Source: Telmatospirillum siberiense (lineage in GTDB: Bacteria > Pseudomonadota > Alphaproteobacteria > Rhodospirillales > Magnetospirillaceae). From it: DNA of 64,000 nucleotides. Shown here in pieces: positions 27,362-36,185 of this stretch. The translations under genes and the position numbers were made by a program. The notes under the pieces were generated by a model. The model was not told where the DNA came from and ran no database searches. It worked only from the letters and a program-made list of their open reading frames with translations. The DNA lies in the NCBI RefSeq assembly GCF_002845745.1, contig NZ_PIUM01000026.1:34778-98777 (forward strand), read 5' to 3'. Position 1 is the stretch's first letter; each line of letters begins with the position of its first letter.

Positions 27362-28906
27362 ATGATTGATCGGGTCGCCATGAACGCTGTGCCGCTACCG
27401 CCGGGAACGCCGCCACGGGTCGAAGCGAGGGGGATCAGCAAACGCTATCCCGGGCTGCTGGCCCTCGATCACGTGACTTTCAGCGTCATGCCGGGAGAAG
27501 TCCATGTGCTGTTCGGCGAGAACGGCGCGGGAAAGTCCACGCTGGTCTCGATCATCGCCGGCGTCAACGAACCCAGCGACGGTGAAGTGGTGGTCAACGG
27601 CGAAAGCGCCGAGATCCATTCCGTACACGACGCCCGGACATACGGCATCAACGCCGTCTTTCAGGAATTCTCGCTGGTTCCGTCCCTGTCCGTGCTCGAC
27701 AATCTGTTTCTCGGCGACGAGATCCGCCGGGGCCCCTTCCTTGATCACGCTCGCATGCGGCGCGAAGCAACGGCGCTCTTCGGGAGGATCGGCTTTCCCC
27801 TCGACCTTGATACCCCGGTTTCCAGCCTCGGCCGGGCCGAACAGCAGATGCTGGAAATCGCCAAGGCGCTGCGCCGCGAACCCACGACACTGATCCTGGA
27901 CGAACCGACCGCCTCACTGACCGAGAAGGAGACCGACCGTCTGTTCTCCTTCATCGCCGAGCTCAAGACACGCGGTATCGGAATCATTTATATTTCCCAC
28001 CGCATCCAGGAATTCCAGCGGATCGCCGACCGCATCACGGTCCTGCGGGATGGCCGCGTCCGCGGCGTGGTGCCAGCCGATACGCCGGAATCGGAACTGG
28101 TCGAGCTGATGGCCGGGCGCGCCATCGGAAAAATCTATCCCTCGATCGCCCATCGGCCCGGCCCGCCGATACTCAGCGCCCGCGATCTGACCGGCGCCGG
28201 CGTCGAGGGGGTTTCCTTCGACGTCCGTCCGGGCGAAGTTCTGGGCTTGGCCGGCCTGGTCGGCTGCGGCAAATCCGAAGTCTGGCGGATCATCCTGGGA
28301 TTGAGCCGAAGGAGCTCGGGGTCGGTCACCCTCGCCGGCCGCGACATGTCCGCGGCCAACACCGGCGACATGATCCGCGCCGGCGTCTTCTACCTTCCTC
28401 CCGACCGCAAAAGCGAAGGACTGATGCTGGCCCTGTCCTCGCTCGACAATATGGCGCTTGGCATGCTCGCGGGCGATCAGGTAAGCCGCAGCCGGGGCCG
28501 GATCTCCAACCGGGCCATCCGGACCGAAGGGCTGAGACTGGCCGCACAGGTCGACCTCGCCCCCGGACATCTGCCTCGTCCGGTCTCCCAGCTGTCAGGC
28601 GGCAACCAGCAGAAGATCCTGTTCTCGCGCGGGTTCGCCCGGACCTGGGAGGTCTTCGTCTTCGACGAGCCGACGGTCGGCGTCGACGTCGGCACCCGCG
28701 CCGCGCTTTATCTGCTGATCAAGCAATTGACCGAAAGCGGCAAGGCGGTGGTGGTGATCTCCTCCGATCTGCCAGAAGTCATGAATCTGTCGCACCGCCT
28801 GCTTGTTTTCGCGCGAGGAAGGATATCCACGGTCCTCGAACGGGACGAGATCGAGGAATCGGCAATTCTGGGACATTTTTTCAAACAGGGAGAGCTTGCC
28901 CGATGA
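27362..28906 (+). CDS. sugar-type ABC transporter ATP-binding protein (two ATPase domains)
   Basis: A 514-residue tandem ATPase of the RbsA/MglA type. The first domain has GENGAGKSTL, SLGRAEQQMLEIAKAL and LILDEPTASLT. The second has GLVGCGKSEV, a full LSGGNQQKILFSRGF signature, and VFDEPTVGVDVGT. The asymmetry of the two sites is normal for this class. The start at 27362 is uncertain; an ATG at 27380 is the alternative and neither has a strong ribosome site. It overlaps the permease start by four bases. Confidence 0.92.
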   Translation: MIDRVAMNAVPLPPGTPPRVEARGISKRYPGLLALDHVTFSVMPGEVHVLFGENGAGKSTLVSIIAGVNEPSDGEVVVNGESAEIHSVHDARTYGINAVFQEFSLVPSLSVLDNLFLGDEIRRGPFLDHARMRREATALFGRIGFPLDLDTPVSSLGRAEQQMLEIAKALRREPTTLILDEPTASLTEKETDRLFSFIAELKTRGIGIIYISHRIQEFQRIADRITVLRDGRVRGVVPADTPESELVELMAGRAIGKIYPSIAHRPGPPILSARDLTGAGVEGVSFDVRPGEVLGLAGLVGCGKSEVWRIILGLSRRSSGSVTLAGRDMSAANTGDMIRAGVFYLPPDRKSEGLMLALSSLDNMALGMLAGDQVSRSRGRISNRAIRTEGLRLAAQVDLAPGHLPRPVSQLSGGNQQKILFSRGFARTWEVFVFDEPTVGVDVGTRAALYLLIKQLTESGKAVVVISSDLPEVMNLSHRLLVFARGRISTVLERDEIEESAILGHFFKQGELAR

Positions 28907-29925
28907 CCACCGCCACAGCGGCGCTACCACCGCGCCACCGCGATCCGGCCGGACTGCTTCGCCGCATTTTCATCCGCGTCGGCATCCTGCCGTTCTTCCT
29001 GATCCTGGCCTTGCTGGTGTTTTCTTCGGTCTCCGGCAATTTCCTGACCGGGGCCAACATGATCAATGTAACGAGGCAGTCGGTCTATCTGATCCTGGTC
29101 GCCCTGGGCCAGATGATTGTGCTGGTGACCGGAGGCTTCGACCTCGCCGTGGGGACGACGATCGCCCTGACCTCGGTGGTCACAGCGACGGCCATGACCA
29201 CCCTGGCGACAGGATCCACCATCGGCGTTTTCGGGATCATCGGCCTCGGTATCGGAGCGGGCCTGCTCACCTCGCTCGGCATCGGGCTGGTCAATGGCTT
29301 CGGCGTGGCCTATCTGGGCGTCTCTCCCTTCATCATGACCCTGGGGGTGCAGTCGGTCGGCATGGGCCTGGCCCTCTATCTAACCGGAGGAGTGCCGATC
29401 TCCGGTCTGCCGCCGGAATTTTCCGACAGCTTCGGGTTCGGCCGGATGCTGGGCATTCCCGTCCCCATCATGGTGGCCATGGCCGCCATCGCCGTCATCT
29501 GGCTGTTCGTCGGCCAGACCAGGCTCGGCAAGGAGATCTATGCCGTTGGCGGCAATGCGCGGGCCGCCGTGCTATCCGGAATCAATGTCGGACGCACCCT
29601 GGTGATCGCCTATGCCCTGTGCGCGATCCTGACCTCGATTTCCGGTATCCTGCTGACCGCCCGCGTCGAATCGGGGGAAGCCAATCTCGGGGCGACCATC
29701 GCCCTCGAATCCATTGCCGCCTGCGTTATCGGCGGTGTTTCGCTGCATGGCGGCATCGGCCGGGTGGGCAACGTCATCCTGGGCGCCTTTTTCATAGTGT
29801 TGATGCAAAACGGCATGAACCTGGCCAAGCTCGGCTCCTATGTGCAGATGATATTGCTGGGCGGACTGCTGATATTGGCTGTCATCGCCGACCATTTCCG
29901 CTATCGGCTGATCCTGGGAAAGTGA
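28903..29925 (+). CDS. sugar-type ABC transporter permease
   Basis: A 340-residue inner-membrane permease of the RbsC family with eight to ten helices. Family text includes VLVTGGFDLAVGTTIAL, GLGIGAGLLTSLGIGLVNG, FIMTLGVQSVGMG and the late AVGGNARAAVLSGINV loop. It pairs with the upstream ATPase, probably as a homodimer, and with the binding protein at 26214. Confidence 0.92.
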   Translation: MTTATAALPPRHRDPAGLLRRIFIRVGILPFFLILALLVFSSVSGNFLTGANMINVTRQSVYLILVALGQMIVLVTGGFDLAVGTTIALTSVVTATAMTTLATGSTIGVFGIIGLGIGAGLLTSLGIGLVNGFGVAYLGVSPFIMTLGVQSVGMGLALYLTGGVPISGLPPEFSDSFGFGRMLGIPVPIMVAMAAIAVIWLFVGQTRLGKEIYAVGGNARAAVLSGINVGRTLVIAYALCAILTSISGILLTARVESGEANLGATIALESIAACVIGGVSLHGGIGRVGNVILGAFFIVLMQNGMNLAKLGSYVQMILLGGLLILAVIADHFRYRLILGK

Positions 29926-29934
29926 AGGGAAACA

Positions 29935-30060
29935 GATGCGGCCCGGTACCGGCATTTCGTCGACGTGGCATGGATCGCCCTTTTCGTCCGGGTCTATCAG
30001 GCCGGGTTCCCGATGGCCTCAAGGGCCTTTCGATCGAACCCTGCCCTATGGAGAGCTTGA
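29935..30060 (+). pseudogene. decayed duplicate of the ctaE (cox3) 3' end and the bases after it
   Basis: Bases 29935-30000 align with the last codons of ctaE (about 13561-13626). They share CATTTCGTCGACGTGG and TTTTCGTC identically, and the translation RYRHFVDVAWIALFVRVYQ mirrors WYWHFVDVVWIFLFVWVYW. Several Trp codons have become Arg or Gln. Similarity continues past the ctaE stop into 13641-13680 (AAGG.CTTTCG.TCGAAC). It lies between the permease and the esterase gene and is not expected to make a product. Confidence 0.75.
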
Positions 30061-30091
30061 CCTGCTCGCCGCCTCGCCGTCCAATGGGAGC

Positions 30092-31012
30092 ATGATTCGC
30101 TTTTTCGCATCTGCGCTCTGTCTCACCCTCGGCCTCGCCGCATTCGGCGAGGCGAAAGCCTCGACCATGGAATTCGAAGGCTATGACCGGACCTTCGAAA
30201 TGTATGTGCCGGCGACCACGCCCCGGCCGTTACCGGTCGTCCTCATCCTGCATGGCGGCAGAGGCACGGCGGCGCAGATGCGCCGTTACACGGACTTCGA
30301 TTCGCTGGCCGCCAAGGAGGGAATCCTTGCCGTCTATCCGCAAGGGCTCAACGGACATTGGAACGACGGACGGCCGGAACTCGGCAACAACAACCTCAGC
30401 CATCAGGCGAGCGAGGCCAACGACGTCGACTTCCTCCTGGCTCTCGTCGACAATCTGGTCAGCCATGGCCTGGCCGACCCCAAGCGGGTCTATGTCACCG
30501 GCATCTCGAACGGCGGCATGATGGCGATCCGTCTGGCCTGCGAGCATCCGGGCAGAATCGCCGGCATCGCGGTGGTGGCCGCCAACCAACCGGTGGAAGC
30601 TGACTGCGAACCGCAGACGCCGGTCCCCGCGCTTTTCTTCCACGGCACCAACGACCGCTTCGTTCCCTATGCCGGGGGTGACATTCTGCAATGGGCCAAC
30701 GTCGACCGCGGCAAGGTCCTGTCGGCGGCCGAAACGGTGGCCACATGGCGCAAGATCAACGGCTGTACCGGCGAAGCCCGTAAGCAGCGCCTGGTCGACG
30801 GTTCCAGGAAGGGAAGCCTGCCGATCGACAAGGTGACCTTCGAACCCTGCGACGGCGCCCCCGTCGAACGCGTCATCATCCGGGGCGGCGGTCACGCCTG
30901 GCCCGGCGCCAGGCAGGCGCCCGCGGTGGACGAAATTCTGGGCCCCGCCGGCACCGATCTCATCGCCAACACCGAGATCTGGGATTTCTTCAAAGCCCAA
31001 CCGACGCGCTGA
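30092..31012 (+). CDS. secreted esterase of the PHB-depolymerase/LpqC family
   Basis: A 306-residue alpha/beta hydrolase with a signal peptide ending near EAKA-S (residue 23). The oxyanion segment LILHGGRGTA, the nucleophile Ser in TGISNGGMMA, the likely Asp in FFHGTNDRFVPY, and the His in GGGHAWPG complete a catalytic triad. Members hydrolyse polyhydroxybutyrate oligomers or feruloyl and acetyl esters. The ATG at 30092 has GGGAG upstream; the frame is open to 29936 through the cox3 relic. It follows the ABC permease and may release the substrate that the transporter imports. Confidence 0.85.
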   Translation: MIRFFASALCLTLGLAAFGEAKASTMEFEGYDRTFEMYVPATTPRPLPVVLILHGGRGTAAQMRRYTDFDSLAAKEGILAVYPQGLNGHWNDGRPELGNNNLSHQASEANDVDFLLALVDNLVSHGLADPKRVYVTGISNGGMMAIRLACEHPGRIAGIAVVAANQPVEADCEPQTPVPALFFHGTNDRFVPYAGGDILQWANVDRGKVLSAAETVATWRKINGCTGEARKQRLVDGSRKGSLPIDKVTFEPCDGAPVERVIIRGGGHAWPGARQAPAVDEILGPAGTDLIANTEIWDFFKAQPTR

Positions 31013-31014
31013 GC

Positions 31015-32001
31015 ATGTCCGAACATCCTTTTGCATCTTACGTCCGCATCCTCGGTAAGGGGCCGAACCTCAGCCGTGCGCTGACTCTCGATGAAACGCG
31101 CGCGGCCGTCGGCATGATCTTGAAGGGCGAGGTCGAACCCGTGCAGTTGGGCGCCTTCCTCTGCCTGATGCGGGTCAAGACGGAAACCCCTGCGGAAGTC
31201 GCCGGCTTCGCCCTCGCCATCCGGGACAATCTGGCGATCCCCGGCGATATGCCGCCGGTCGATCTCGATTGGCCCTCCTACGCCGGAAAAAGCCGGCAAT
31301 TGCCGATGTTTCTGCTGAGCGCGCTCCTGCTGGCGGAAAACGGCGTCGCCATCGCCATGCATGGAATCGGCGGCCATACGGCGGGGCGCCTCTACAGCGA
31401 GGAGGCGCTGGCCCATCTCGGCATCCAGGCCGCCCAATCGCTGGAGGACGCCGCCCGGCAAATCGATGAACGGCGTTTCACCTATGTCCCGATGCAGGTG
31501 CTGCATCCGGCGCTGCCCGGCATCATGGGCCTGAAGCGGCTGCTCGGCCTGCGCTCGCCCCTGCACACCGTGGCCCGCAACATGAACCCCTTCGACGCCC
31601 GGGTTTCCCTGATGAGCGTCTTCCATCCCAACTATCGCGCGGTACACCGGGACGCCGCCAAATTGATGGACATGCGCGAACTGGCCTGTTTCAAGGGCGA
31701 AGGGGGCGAGATCGAACGCCGTCCCGAAAAGCCATGCCTGGTCGAAGGTCTGCGCGGTGGCGAGCCGTTCGAAGAGGAATGGTCCCCGACATTGACAGCC
31801 GGCGCCGCCCACGATCTTGAAATGGATCCCGCTCGCCTGGCCGCCCTTTGGCGCGGCGAGGCGTCCGACCCTTACGCCGAGGCCACGGTTCGGGCGACCA
31901 CCGCGGTGGCCCTGCGACAACTCGGCCGCGCCGGGACGATGGGCGAGGCGGAGGCTCTGGCCGTCGAATTGTGGAACAGGCGGCGGCGCAAAGGATTTTG
32001 A
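31015..32001 (+). CDS. TrpD2/YbiB-like glycosyl transferase-family protein
   Basis: A 328-residue protein of the anthranilate phosphoribosyltransferase-like fold. The N-terminal helical domain holds LTLDETRAAVGMILKGEVEPVQLGAFLCLMRVKTET. Then come the glycine-rich MHGIGGHTAGRLYSEEAL and RSPLHTVARNMNPF. TrpD2 proteins do not make tryptophan; the characterised E. coli YbiB binds nucleic acids. It starts two bases after the esterase stop and may belong to the same transcript. It is followed by an AT-rich islet. Confidence 0.82.
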   Translation: MSEHPFASYVRILGKGPNLSRALTLDETRAAVGMILKGEVEPVQLGAFLCLMRVKTETPAEVAGFALAIRDNLAIPGDMPPVDLDWPSYAGKSRQLPMFLLSALLLAENGVAIAMHGIGGHTAGRLYSEEALAHLGIQAAQSLEDAARQIDERRFTYVPMQVLHPALPGIMGLKRLLGLRSPLHTVARNMNPFDARVSLMSVFHPNYRAVHRDAAKLMDMRELACFKGEGGEIERRPEKPCLVEGLRGGEPFEEEWSPTLTAGAAHDLEMDPARLAALWRGEASDPYAEATVRATTAVALRQLGRAGTMGEAEALAVELWNRRRRKGF

Positions 32002-32074
32002 CTGTTCGTCAAAATCCTTTGCTCATTACTTGAAATTTCGGACACAGGTCTCCGCGAGCTTGACGAAAGTTCCG

Positions 32075-33151
32075 TCAAGGACAAAATCCAGCCGCTACGT
32101 CTGAAAAGCCCACCGCACTGCGGGAACCACCCAACAGTTGATCGACGCATTGCTGCAGGCCAGCCATGAACGTCCTTTCGAATTCCAGCCCCGGTTTTGT
32201 CATGTAATAGCGAGGCATCCACCAGTTCTGATCATCCGGAAATGGATAGGGAAGGTGGACATACTGGATGGAACCCTTGTCGAAATTGAAAAAATCCTCG
32301 GATGGAGGGGTCTCGTTTCCGCCCAGAACCAGAATGATGAACCGATTGCCACAAACCGGCTTCAATCCCTTTAACAGTTGGCCAAGCAAATCGGCGGTTT
32401 CACCATTCCACGCGCCGAACGCTCCATTCACCCGTCTGATATGGTGAAGAATGAATATAATCGGCTTACCGTTCCCGATCACCCTATAGAATAGATCAAT
32501 TCTTTTCGCATAGAGGTCGCGAAGACCCTGAAAATTATTTTCGGCCAGATGCCGCCCGCGATCATGAGACCACTGAATATCATTTTTAACATCAACGCAA
32601 AAATCAGCCTCTTGCACATACTCTAGATTTTCAGGATTCATATAATCTGAAAAATGAGAGGAAATCTGCTCGACGATAGTTTCCAGCGTGTGCGTCGACA
32701 AATCAAAGGGCATCGTCTTTTCGCCCAGAATAGCAGGCCTCTTATATCCCCACCGCGTAGGCAATGTTCGGGAAATGCAATTATCGCCGATAGAGATAAC
32801 ATTAATCTTGTCTGAGAGAAGATTCGCATAATTGTACAGGCGACGAGTCATGACCTCTACGAAAAACTCATGATGAAACTGCACCTCCCCGGCCCAAATG
32901 GCGATGCTAAGCTGACTTAGCGCGCTAAGAAAATTCCGGGTCCCCGGGACAAAGCACTGCGTCATGAAGAAGCTTGTTACAGACTCGTCAAACGATTTTA
33001 CCTCAAAATTTTTCTCGATCTTATCATCAATATCTTCAGGAAAACTTTCCTGACATTGCCCGAAGAAACCCGAAAGGCGATCTATATCCGCCAAGTCGAT
33101 ACCAATTTCTCCCCGCCCAAAAGGCGTCCCTTGATCATAATCCATTTCCAC
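32075..33151 (-). CDS. DUF1796 family protein (putative papain-like cysteine peptidase)
   Basis: A 358-residue protein. The middle holds the DUF1796 pattern: VISIGDNCISR (candidate catalytic Cys near residue 122), TMPFDLSTHTLETIV, then WSHDR and YAKRIDLFYRVI before FILHH. About 110 extra residues precede the domain. It is clearly less GC-rich than every neighbour, with many Asn, Lys, Ile and Phe codons, which suggests transfer. The GTG at 33151 has a GAGG seven bases upstream; an ATG at 33145 is the alternative. Substrate unknown; such genes often sit near surface-polysaccharide loci. Confidence 0.7.
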   Translation of the reverse strand: MEMDYDQGTPFGRGEIGIDLADIDRLSGFFGQCQESFPEDIDDKIEKNFEVKSFDESVTSFFMTQCFVPGTRNFLSALSQLSIAIWAGEVQFHHEFFVEVMTRRLYNYANLLSDKINVISIGDNCISRTLPTRWGYKRPAILGEKTMPFDLSTHTLETIVEQISSHFSDYMNPENLEYVQEADFCVDVKNDIQWSHDRGRHLAENNFQGLRDLYAKRIDLFYRVIGNGKPIIFILHHIRRVNGAFGAWNGETADLLGQLLKGLKPVCGNRFIILVLGGNETPPSEDFFNFDKGSIQYVHLPYPFPDDQNWWMPRYYMTKPGLEFERTFMAGLQQCVDQLLGGSRSAVGFSDVAAGFCP

Positions 33152-33408
33152 TGCCCAGCCTCAATAGATAGGATACCCCTAGCTATTAGCTCCTTCGCCC
33201 AGATTTTCCAATACGCTGATTGCGGATTTTTCAGTAAAAAATTTCTTAATTTATATTCTCTATGTTGAAAAATTACGGTTTCAGATCGCGGCAACGGCAC
33301 CAAGCACATCAGATCGATTCCTTTGGTCATCATCTCTGGGATCTCCGCCCAATTTGGAGCATGGAAGAATCGCCCCCCTTGCTCAGTTGTGCCAATCGTC
33401 TGCGCCAC
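33082..33408 (-). CDS. hypothetical protein in the AT-rich islet, 108 aa
   Basis: An open frame that starts with GTG at 33408 and overlaps the DUF1796 gene by 70 bases in another frame. It shares the low GC content of that gene. The text (LPRSETVIFQHREYKLRNFLLKNP, ARGILSIEAGQWKWIMIKG) looks protein-like but matches nothing I know. It may be a separate small gene or the N-terminal part of a longer ancestral gene broken by a frameshift near 33140. Confidence 0.35.
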   Translation of the reverse strand: MAQTIGTTEQGGRFFHAPNWAEIPEMMTKGIDLMCLVPLPRSETVIFQHREYKLRNFLLKNPQSAYWKIWAKELIARGILSIEAGQWKWIMIKGRLLGGEKLVSTWRI

Positions 33409-33575
33409 TTAATGTCATCCTCCGCGCCGGCTCGTCGCTAAAGCAACCGTCGTTTACGATTGCCCTGACGCCTCGGGCGAAGCAGCTTGACTCCTTTGGC
33501 ACGAAGGGCCATCTACCGCCCGGTACCTCCGCTCATGCCTTCATCCCGCCGTCCAGGCCCCTCTTTGGGAACGCC

Positions 33576-34547
33576 ATGATCGACATCGCCCATCTCACCC
33601 ATGTTTATCCGGGCACCCGGAAGACGCCACCGCGCACGGCCATCGACGATCTCTCGCTTACCATCGGAGACGGCGAGTTCTGTATTCTCTCGGGTCCCAA
33701 CGGCAGTGGAAAGTCGACGCTGTTCCGCATCCTCTGCGGCATGTCGCTGCCCTCGTCGGGGCGCATATCGATGGGTGGCTTCGATCTGCTGAAGTATCCC
33801 TCCAAGGCCCGCGCCCAAATGGGCGTGGTGTTCCAAAGCCCGGCCATCGACAAGCATCTTTCCGTCGCTGAAAACCTTCGCCTGCATGCGGTGCTCTACG
33901 GCCTGAGAGGCGGCGAATACGATCACCGGCTGACCGAAGCGCTTGCCTGGACCGACCTCAAGGATCGTCTCGCCGACAAGGTCGACACCCTTTCGGGAGG
34001 CCTGGCCCGGCAAGTGGAATTGGCCAAGTGCCTGCTGACCCGCCCCTCCATCCTGTTGCTCGACGAGCCGACCACCGGTCTCGACCCCAGCAGCCGCCGC
34101 AATTTCATCATGGCCTTGCATAAGATCCAGCGGGAACGCCGGATGACCGTGCTGATGACCAGCCATATCTTCTCGGAGGCGGAAGACGCGGACCGGGTGG
34201 CCATCATGAAAGGAGGCCGCCTTTTGGGATTGGACAGCCCACAGGACCTGCGGGCCAAGCTGGGCCGCGAGATGGTGGTCATCCAGTCGCGCCACGCCGA
34301 AAGCCTGGAAGCCCGGATCCGCTCGGAGTTGGGCCTGAAGACCCGCCGCTACGGCGACGAGGTCCGGCTTGAGGAAACCAGCAACGGGGACAGCCTGCCG
34401 GTCCTGGAAAAGCTGCTGGCCCGCTATCGCGCCGATATCGACAGCATCGCCATCAAGCAGCCGACGCTGGAGGATGTCTTCATCCATCTGACCGGTCAGA
34501 CCGCCGAACAGATCGAACGCGAGCAGATGGAAGGGGCCCATCCATGA
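33576..34547 (+). CDS. ABC-2 type exporter ATP-binding protein (NodI/DrrA-like)
   Basis: A 323-residue ATPase with Walker A GPNGSGKST (near residue 40), signature TLSGGLARQVELAKCLL, Walker B ILLLDEPTTGLDP and the switch His in MTSHIFSEA. The C-terminal 100 residues form the accessory domain of exporter ATPases. The ATG at 33576 has GGGA just upstream; the frame is open to 33354. It overlaps the permease by four bases. Because ctaB and other oxidase-assembly genes follow, export or insertion of copper, heme or an assembly factor is a reasonable guess. Confidence 0.9.
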   Translation: MIDIAHLTHVYPGTRKTPPRTAIDDLSLTIGDGEFCILSGPNGSGKSTLFRILCGMSLPSSGRISMGGFDLLKYPSKARAQMGVVFQSPAIDKHLSVAENLRLHAVLYGLRGGEYDHRLTEALAWTDLKDRLADKVDTLSGGLARQVELAKCLLTRPSILLLDEPTTGLDPSSRRNFIMALHKIQRERRMTVLMTSHIFSEAEDADRVAIMKGGRLLGLDSPQDLRAKLGREMVVIQSRHAESLEARIRSELGLKTRRYGDEVRLEETSNGDSLPVLEKLLARYRADIDSIAIKQPTLEDVFIHLTGQTAEQIEREQMEGAHP

Positions 34548-35341
34548 TCCGTGTCGCCCTTGCCCTCGCCCACCGCGAGTTCATTCGCTTCATCCGCCAG
34601 CCGCAGCGGGTGGTGGGCACCGTCGCCCAGCCCATCCTGTTCTGGTTGTTCCTCGGCTCGGGTTTCAGTTCGTCCTTCCGGGCGCCGGGCATGGAACACA
34701 TCAGTTATCTCGAATATTTCTATCCAGGCGTCATGCTGATGATGATGCTGTTCGCCAGCATCTTCTCCTCGATCACCATCATCGAGGACCGCGACGCCGG
34801 CTTCCTGCAAAGCGTCCTGGTCGCGCCGGTCTCCCGCCTGTCCATCGTCCTGGGCAAGGTGCTGGGCGGCACCGCCATCGCCATGGTGCAGACCTTGATC
34901 TTCACCATCGCGGCGCCGTTTCTGGGGCTGTCCCTCGGATTGGGCTCGCTGGCGCTGCTGATCGGCGCCTATGTGCTGACCAGCATGGGATTTGCCGCCA
35001 TGGGCTTCCTCTTCGCCTGGCCGATGCGCTCCTCGTCAGGCTTCCACGCCATCATGATGGTATTCCTGATGCCGCTCTGGATGCTGTCCGGCGCCCTGTT
35101 TCCCATCGAGAAGGTACCGGGTTGGCTGCATATCCTGATGACCATCAATCCGGTGGCCCACGCCCTGGTTCTGATGCGCATGCCGTTTTACATGACGGCA
35201 GAACAGGCCCTGTCCGACCAGCGCTATCTGACCGCGCTGGCGGTGACGGTGCTTTGGACGGCGGTCTGCCTGCTGGGATCGATGCGACGGGTGGAGAAAC
35301 GCGACCGGGGTCTCGTCCAGACGTCCCTCACCCCACATTGA
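34544..35341 (+). CDS. ABC-2 type exporter permease
   Basis: A 265-residue inner-membrane protein with six helices. It has the ABC-2 features FIRQPQRVVGTVAQPILFWLFLGSGF at the start, then DRDAGFLQSVLVAPVSRLSIVLGK in the first loop, and LWMLSGALFPIEKVPGWL late. It is coupled to the ATPase by a four-base overlap. It is convergent with ctaB, with 14 bases of overlapping coding sequence. Confidence 0.9.
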   Translation: MIRVALALAHREFIRFIRQPQRVVGTVAQPILFWLFLGSGFSSSFRAPGMEHISYLEYFYPGVMLMMMLFASIFSSITIIEDRDAGFLQSVLVAPVSRLSIVLGKVLGGTAIAMVQTLIFTIAAPFLGLSLGLGSLALLIGAYVLTSMGFAAMGFLFAWPMRSSSGFHAIMMVFLMPLWMLSGALFPIEKVPGWLHILMTINPVAHALVLMRMPFYMTAEQALSDQRYLTALAVTVLWTAVCLLGSMRRVEKRDRGLVQTSLTPH

Positions 35342-36185
35342 CGTCGACCAGGACCGCGACGAACAGGCCGACCAGATAGATCATCGACCCCAGGAAATTC
35401 TTGCGCGCCCAGACGCGGTCCGGACAGCGCAACAATTGCCAGTTGTTCCACAGGAACCAGCCGCCGAAACCGGCGGCCCCCGCTCCGTAGAACCAGCCCA
35501 GCGTCCCGAAGGCCAACGGCAGCAGGGACGCCCCCACCAACAGAACGCTGTTGATCAGGATCGCCCGGGCGGTCGCCTTCACCCCATGCACCACCGGCAG
35601 CATGGGGATGTTGGCCTTGGCGTAATCGTCCTTCAGAAGAATGGCCAGACTCCAGAAATGGCTGGGCGTCCACAAGAACAAAGTGATCGATAGAAGACAG
35701 GGCAGCAGCCAGCGGCCGGGATCGACGGCGGCTCCGCCGGCCAACACGGCAAAACTTCCCGCAGCCCCGCCGATGACGATGTTGAGCCAGGTCCGGCGTT
35801 TCAGCCAGACGGTATAGACGATGCCGTAGAAGAAGGCGCCGAGGAACAGGTGAAGCGCCACCACCATGTTGAAGAAGAAAAGCGCCGTGCCGCAACCAGC
35901 GACCAGCAGAAAGCCGGCCAACCAAAGCACGTGCCGGGGATGTTCGGTCTGGCGGCTGGCCAGGGGACGCCGGCAGGTCCGGCTCATCAGACGATCGATG
36001 TCCCGGTCATAGAAATGGTTGAAGACCGAGGAACTCGCCGATCCCAGCAGCATGGCGCAGGCGAGAATGGCCAGGCGCGACGGATCGACCCGGTCGGCGA
36101 CGGCGACATAGCCCATGACAGCCATCAGAGCCACCATCAGGCCGATGCGCAATTTCATGAGTTCGACATAGGAGCGAATCGTCAT
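35328..36185 (-). CDS. ctaB: protoheme IX farnesyltransferase (heme O synthase)
   Basis: A 285-residue UbiA-family membrane enzyme that adds a farnesyl group to heme b to make heme O for heme-copper oxidases. The first Asp-rich motif is NHFYDRDIDRLMSRTCRRPL (near residue 55) and the second region contains KDDYAKANIPMLPVVHG. It overlaps the subunit-I homologue upstream by four bases. It is the only heme O synthase in the window and is 23 kb away from the aa3 operon it must also serve. Confidence 0.95.
   Translation of the reverse strand: MTIRSYVELMKLRIGLMVALMAVMGYVAVADRVDPSRLAILACAMLLGSASSSVFNHFYDRDIDRLMSRTCRRPLASRQTEHPRHVLWLAGFLLVAGCGTALFFFNMVVALHLFLGAFFYGIVYTVWLKRRTWLNIVIGGAAGSFAVLAGGAAVDPGRWLLPCLLSITLFLWTPSHFWSLAILLKDDYAKANIPMLPVVHGVKATARAILINSVLLVGASLLPLAFGTLGWFYGAGAAGFGGWFLWNNWQLLRCPDRVWARKNFLGSMIYLVGLFVAVLVDVNVG

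Noticed and set aside
28803..30095. A 430-codon plus-strand frame overlapping the ABC permease
   Set aside because: It is a +1 shadow of the permease, Arg/Pro/His-rich, with no hydrophobic helices.
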